The notes under the pieces are model-generated. The model was not told the origin of the DNA, searched no databases, and was given only the letters and a program-made list of their open reading frames with translations. 5,672 nt of DNA from an uncultured Clostridia bacterium (GTDB taxonomy: Bacteria > Bacillota > Clostridia > Oscillospirales > Acutalibacteraceae): contig CALGGQ010000402.1 in assembly GCA_937915775.1 (NCBI GenBank), forward strand, positions 1-5,672, read 5' to 3'. Shown one piece after another: positions 5,571 to 5,672 of this stretch (its first letter is position 1; every line of letters begins with the position of its first letter). The translations under genes and the position numbers were made by a program.

Positions 5571-5672
5571 ATGAAAAAAGCAACGTCACTTTTTTTATCT
5601 TTTGTGTTGGTAGTAAGCTCCGTGTTTTTTGTTGAACGCTCAATACAGTCAATAAGATATTTGGCAAGAAGC
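5571..5672 (+). CDS. N-terminus of a predicted exported protein, cut by the window edge
   Basis: Thirty-four codons are visible. They begin MKKATSLFLSFVLVVSSVFF, a typical Gram-positive signal peptide with two lysines and a long hydrophobic core, then continue VERSIQSIRYLARS to the edge. No clear AxA cleavage site is reached, and the switch to charged residues right after the core is slightly unusual; a run of six T (5625-5630) sits at that point, but the other two frames stop soon after, so a frameshift is not evident. The function cannot be told from this fragment. It lies beyond the kinase operon terminator and is probably a separate transcription unit, though a secreted product next to this signalling operon is worth noting. 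Confidence 0.6.
   Translation, partial: MKKATSLFLSFVLVVSSVFFVERSIQSIRYLARS

Overview
The window reads as AT-rich chromosomal DNA from a Gram-positive gut-type anaerobe, most likely a Clostridia/Ruminococcaceae relative. The support is a BspA-like secreted leucine-rich-repeat protein ending in an Fn3-like domain, Gram-positive signal peptides, strong AGGAGG-type ribosome binding sites, threonine-rich linkers like those of Ruminococcus surface proteins, and a compact Ser/Thr kinase. The genus is an inference; no rRNA or housekeeping marker is present.

Layout. Positions 1-342 hold no convincing gene, only two hairpins that may end transcription. Positions 343-3168 (minus) encode a 941-residue secreted protein: signal peptide, LRR_5/BspA-type repeats, eight and a half Cys/His modules, an Ig-like domain and an Fn3-like domain. 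Three exact-length 231-bp units (961-1653) make up most of the Cys/His region. Positions 3169-3360 are a divergent promoter region, with a near-consensus promoter on the plus strand, a weaker one on the minus strand, and small palindromes. Positions 3361-5451 (plus) are a tight three-gene operon joined by 8-nt and 4-nt overlaps: (1) a membrane protein with a cytoplasmic zinc ribbon, one transmembrane helix, a threonine-rich stalk and an outer LRR_5-like domain; (2) a small HTH (Xre-like) protein; (3) a minimal eukaryotic-type Ser/Thr kinase with several departures from the canonical motifs. An intrinsic terminator follows at 5464-5493. A new gene then begins at 5571 with a good Shine-Dalgarno sequence and a signal peptide, and is cut by the window edge.

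How the parts may work together (inference). The operon looks like a self-contained signalling unit: an envelope-spanning protein that could sense outside and present a zinc ribbon inside, a kinase without its own membrane or sensor domain, and a putative DNA-binding partner. The divergent secreted protein carries the same type of LRR_5 module as the outer domain of the membrane protein, so it could be a target of regulation or a partner at the cell surface. None of these links is proved by the sequence; the co-directional overlapping genes and the shared module are what can be seen.
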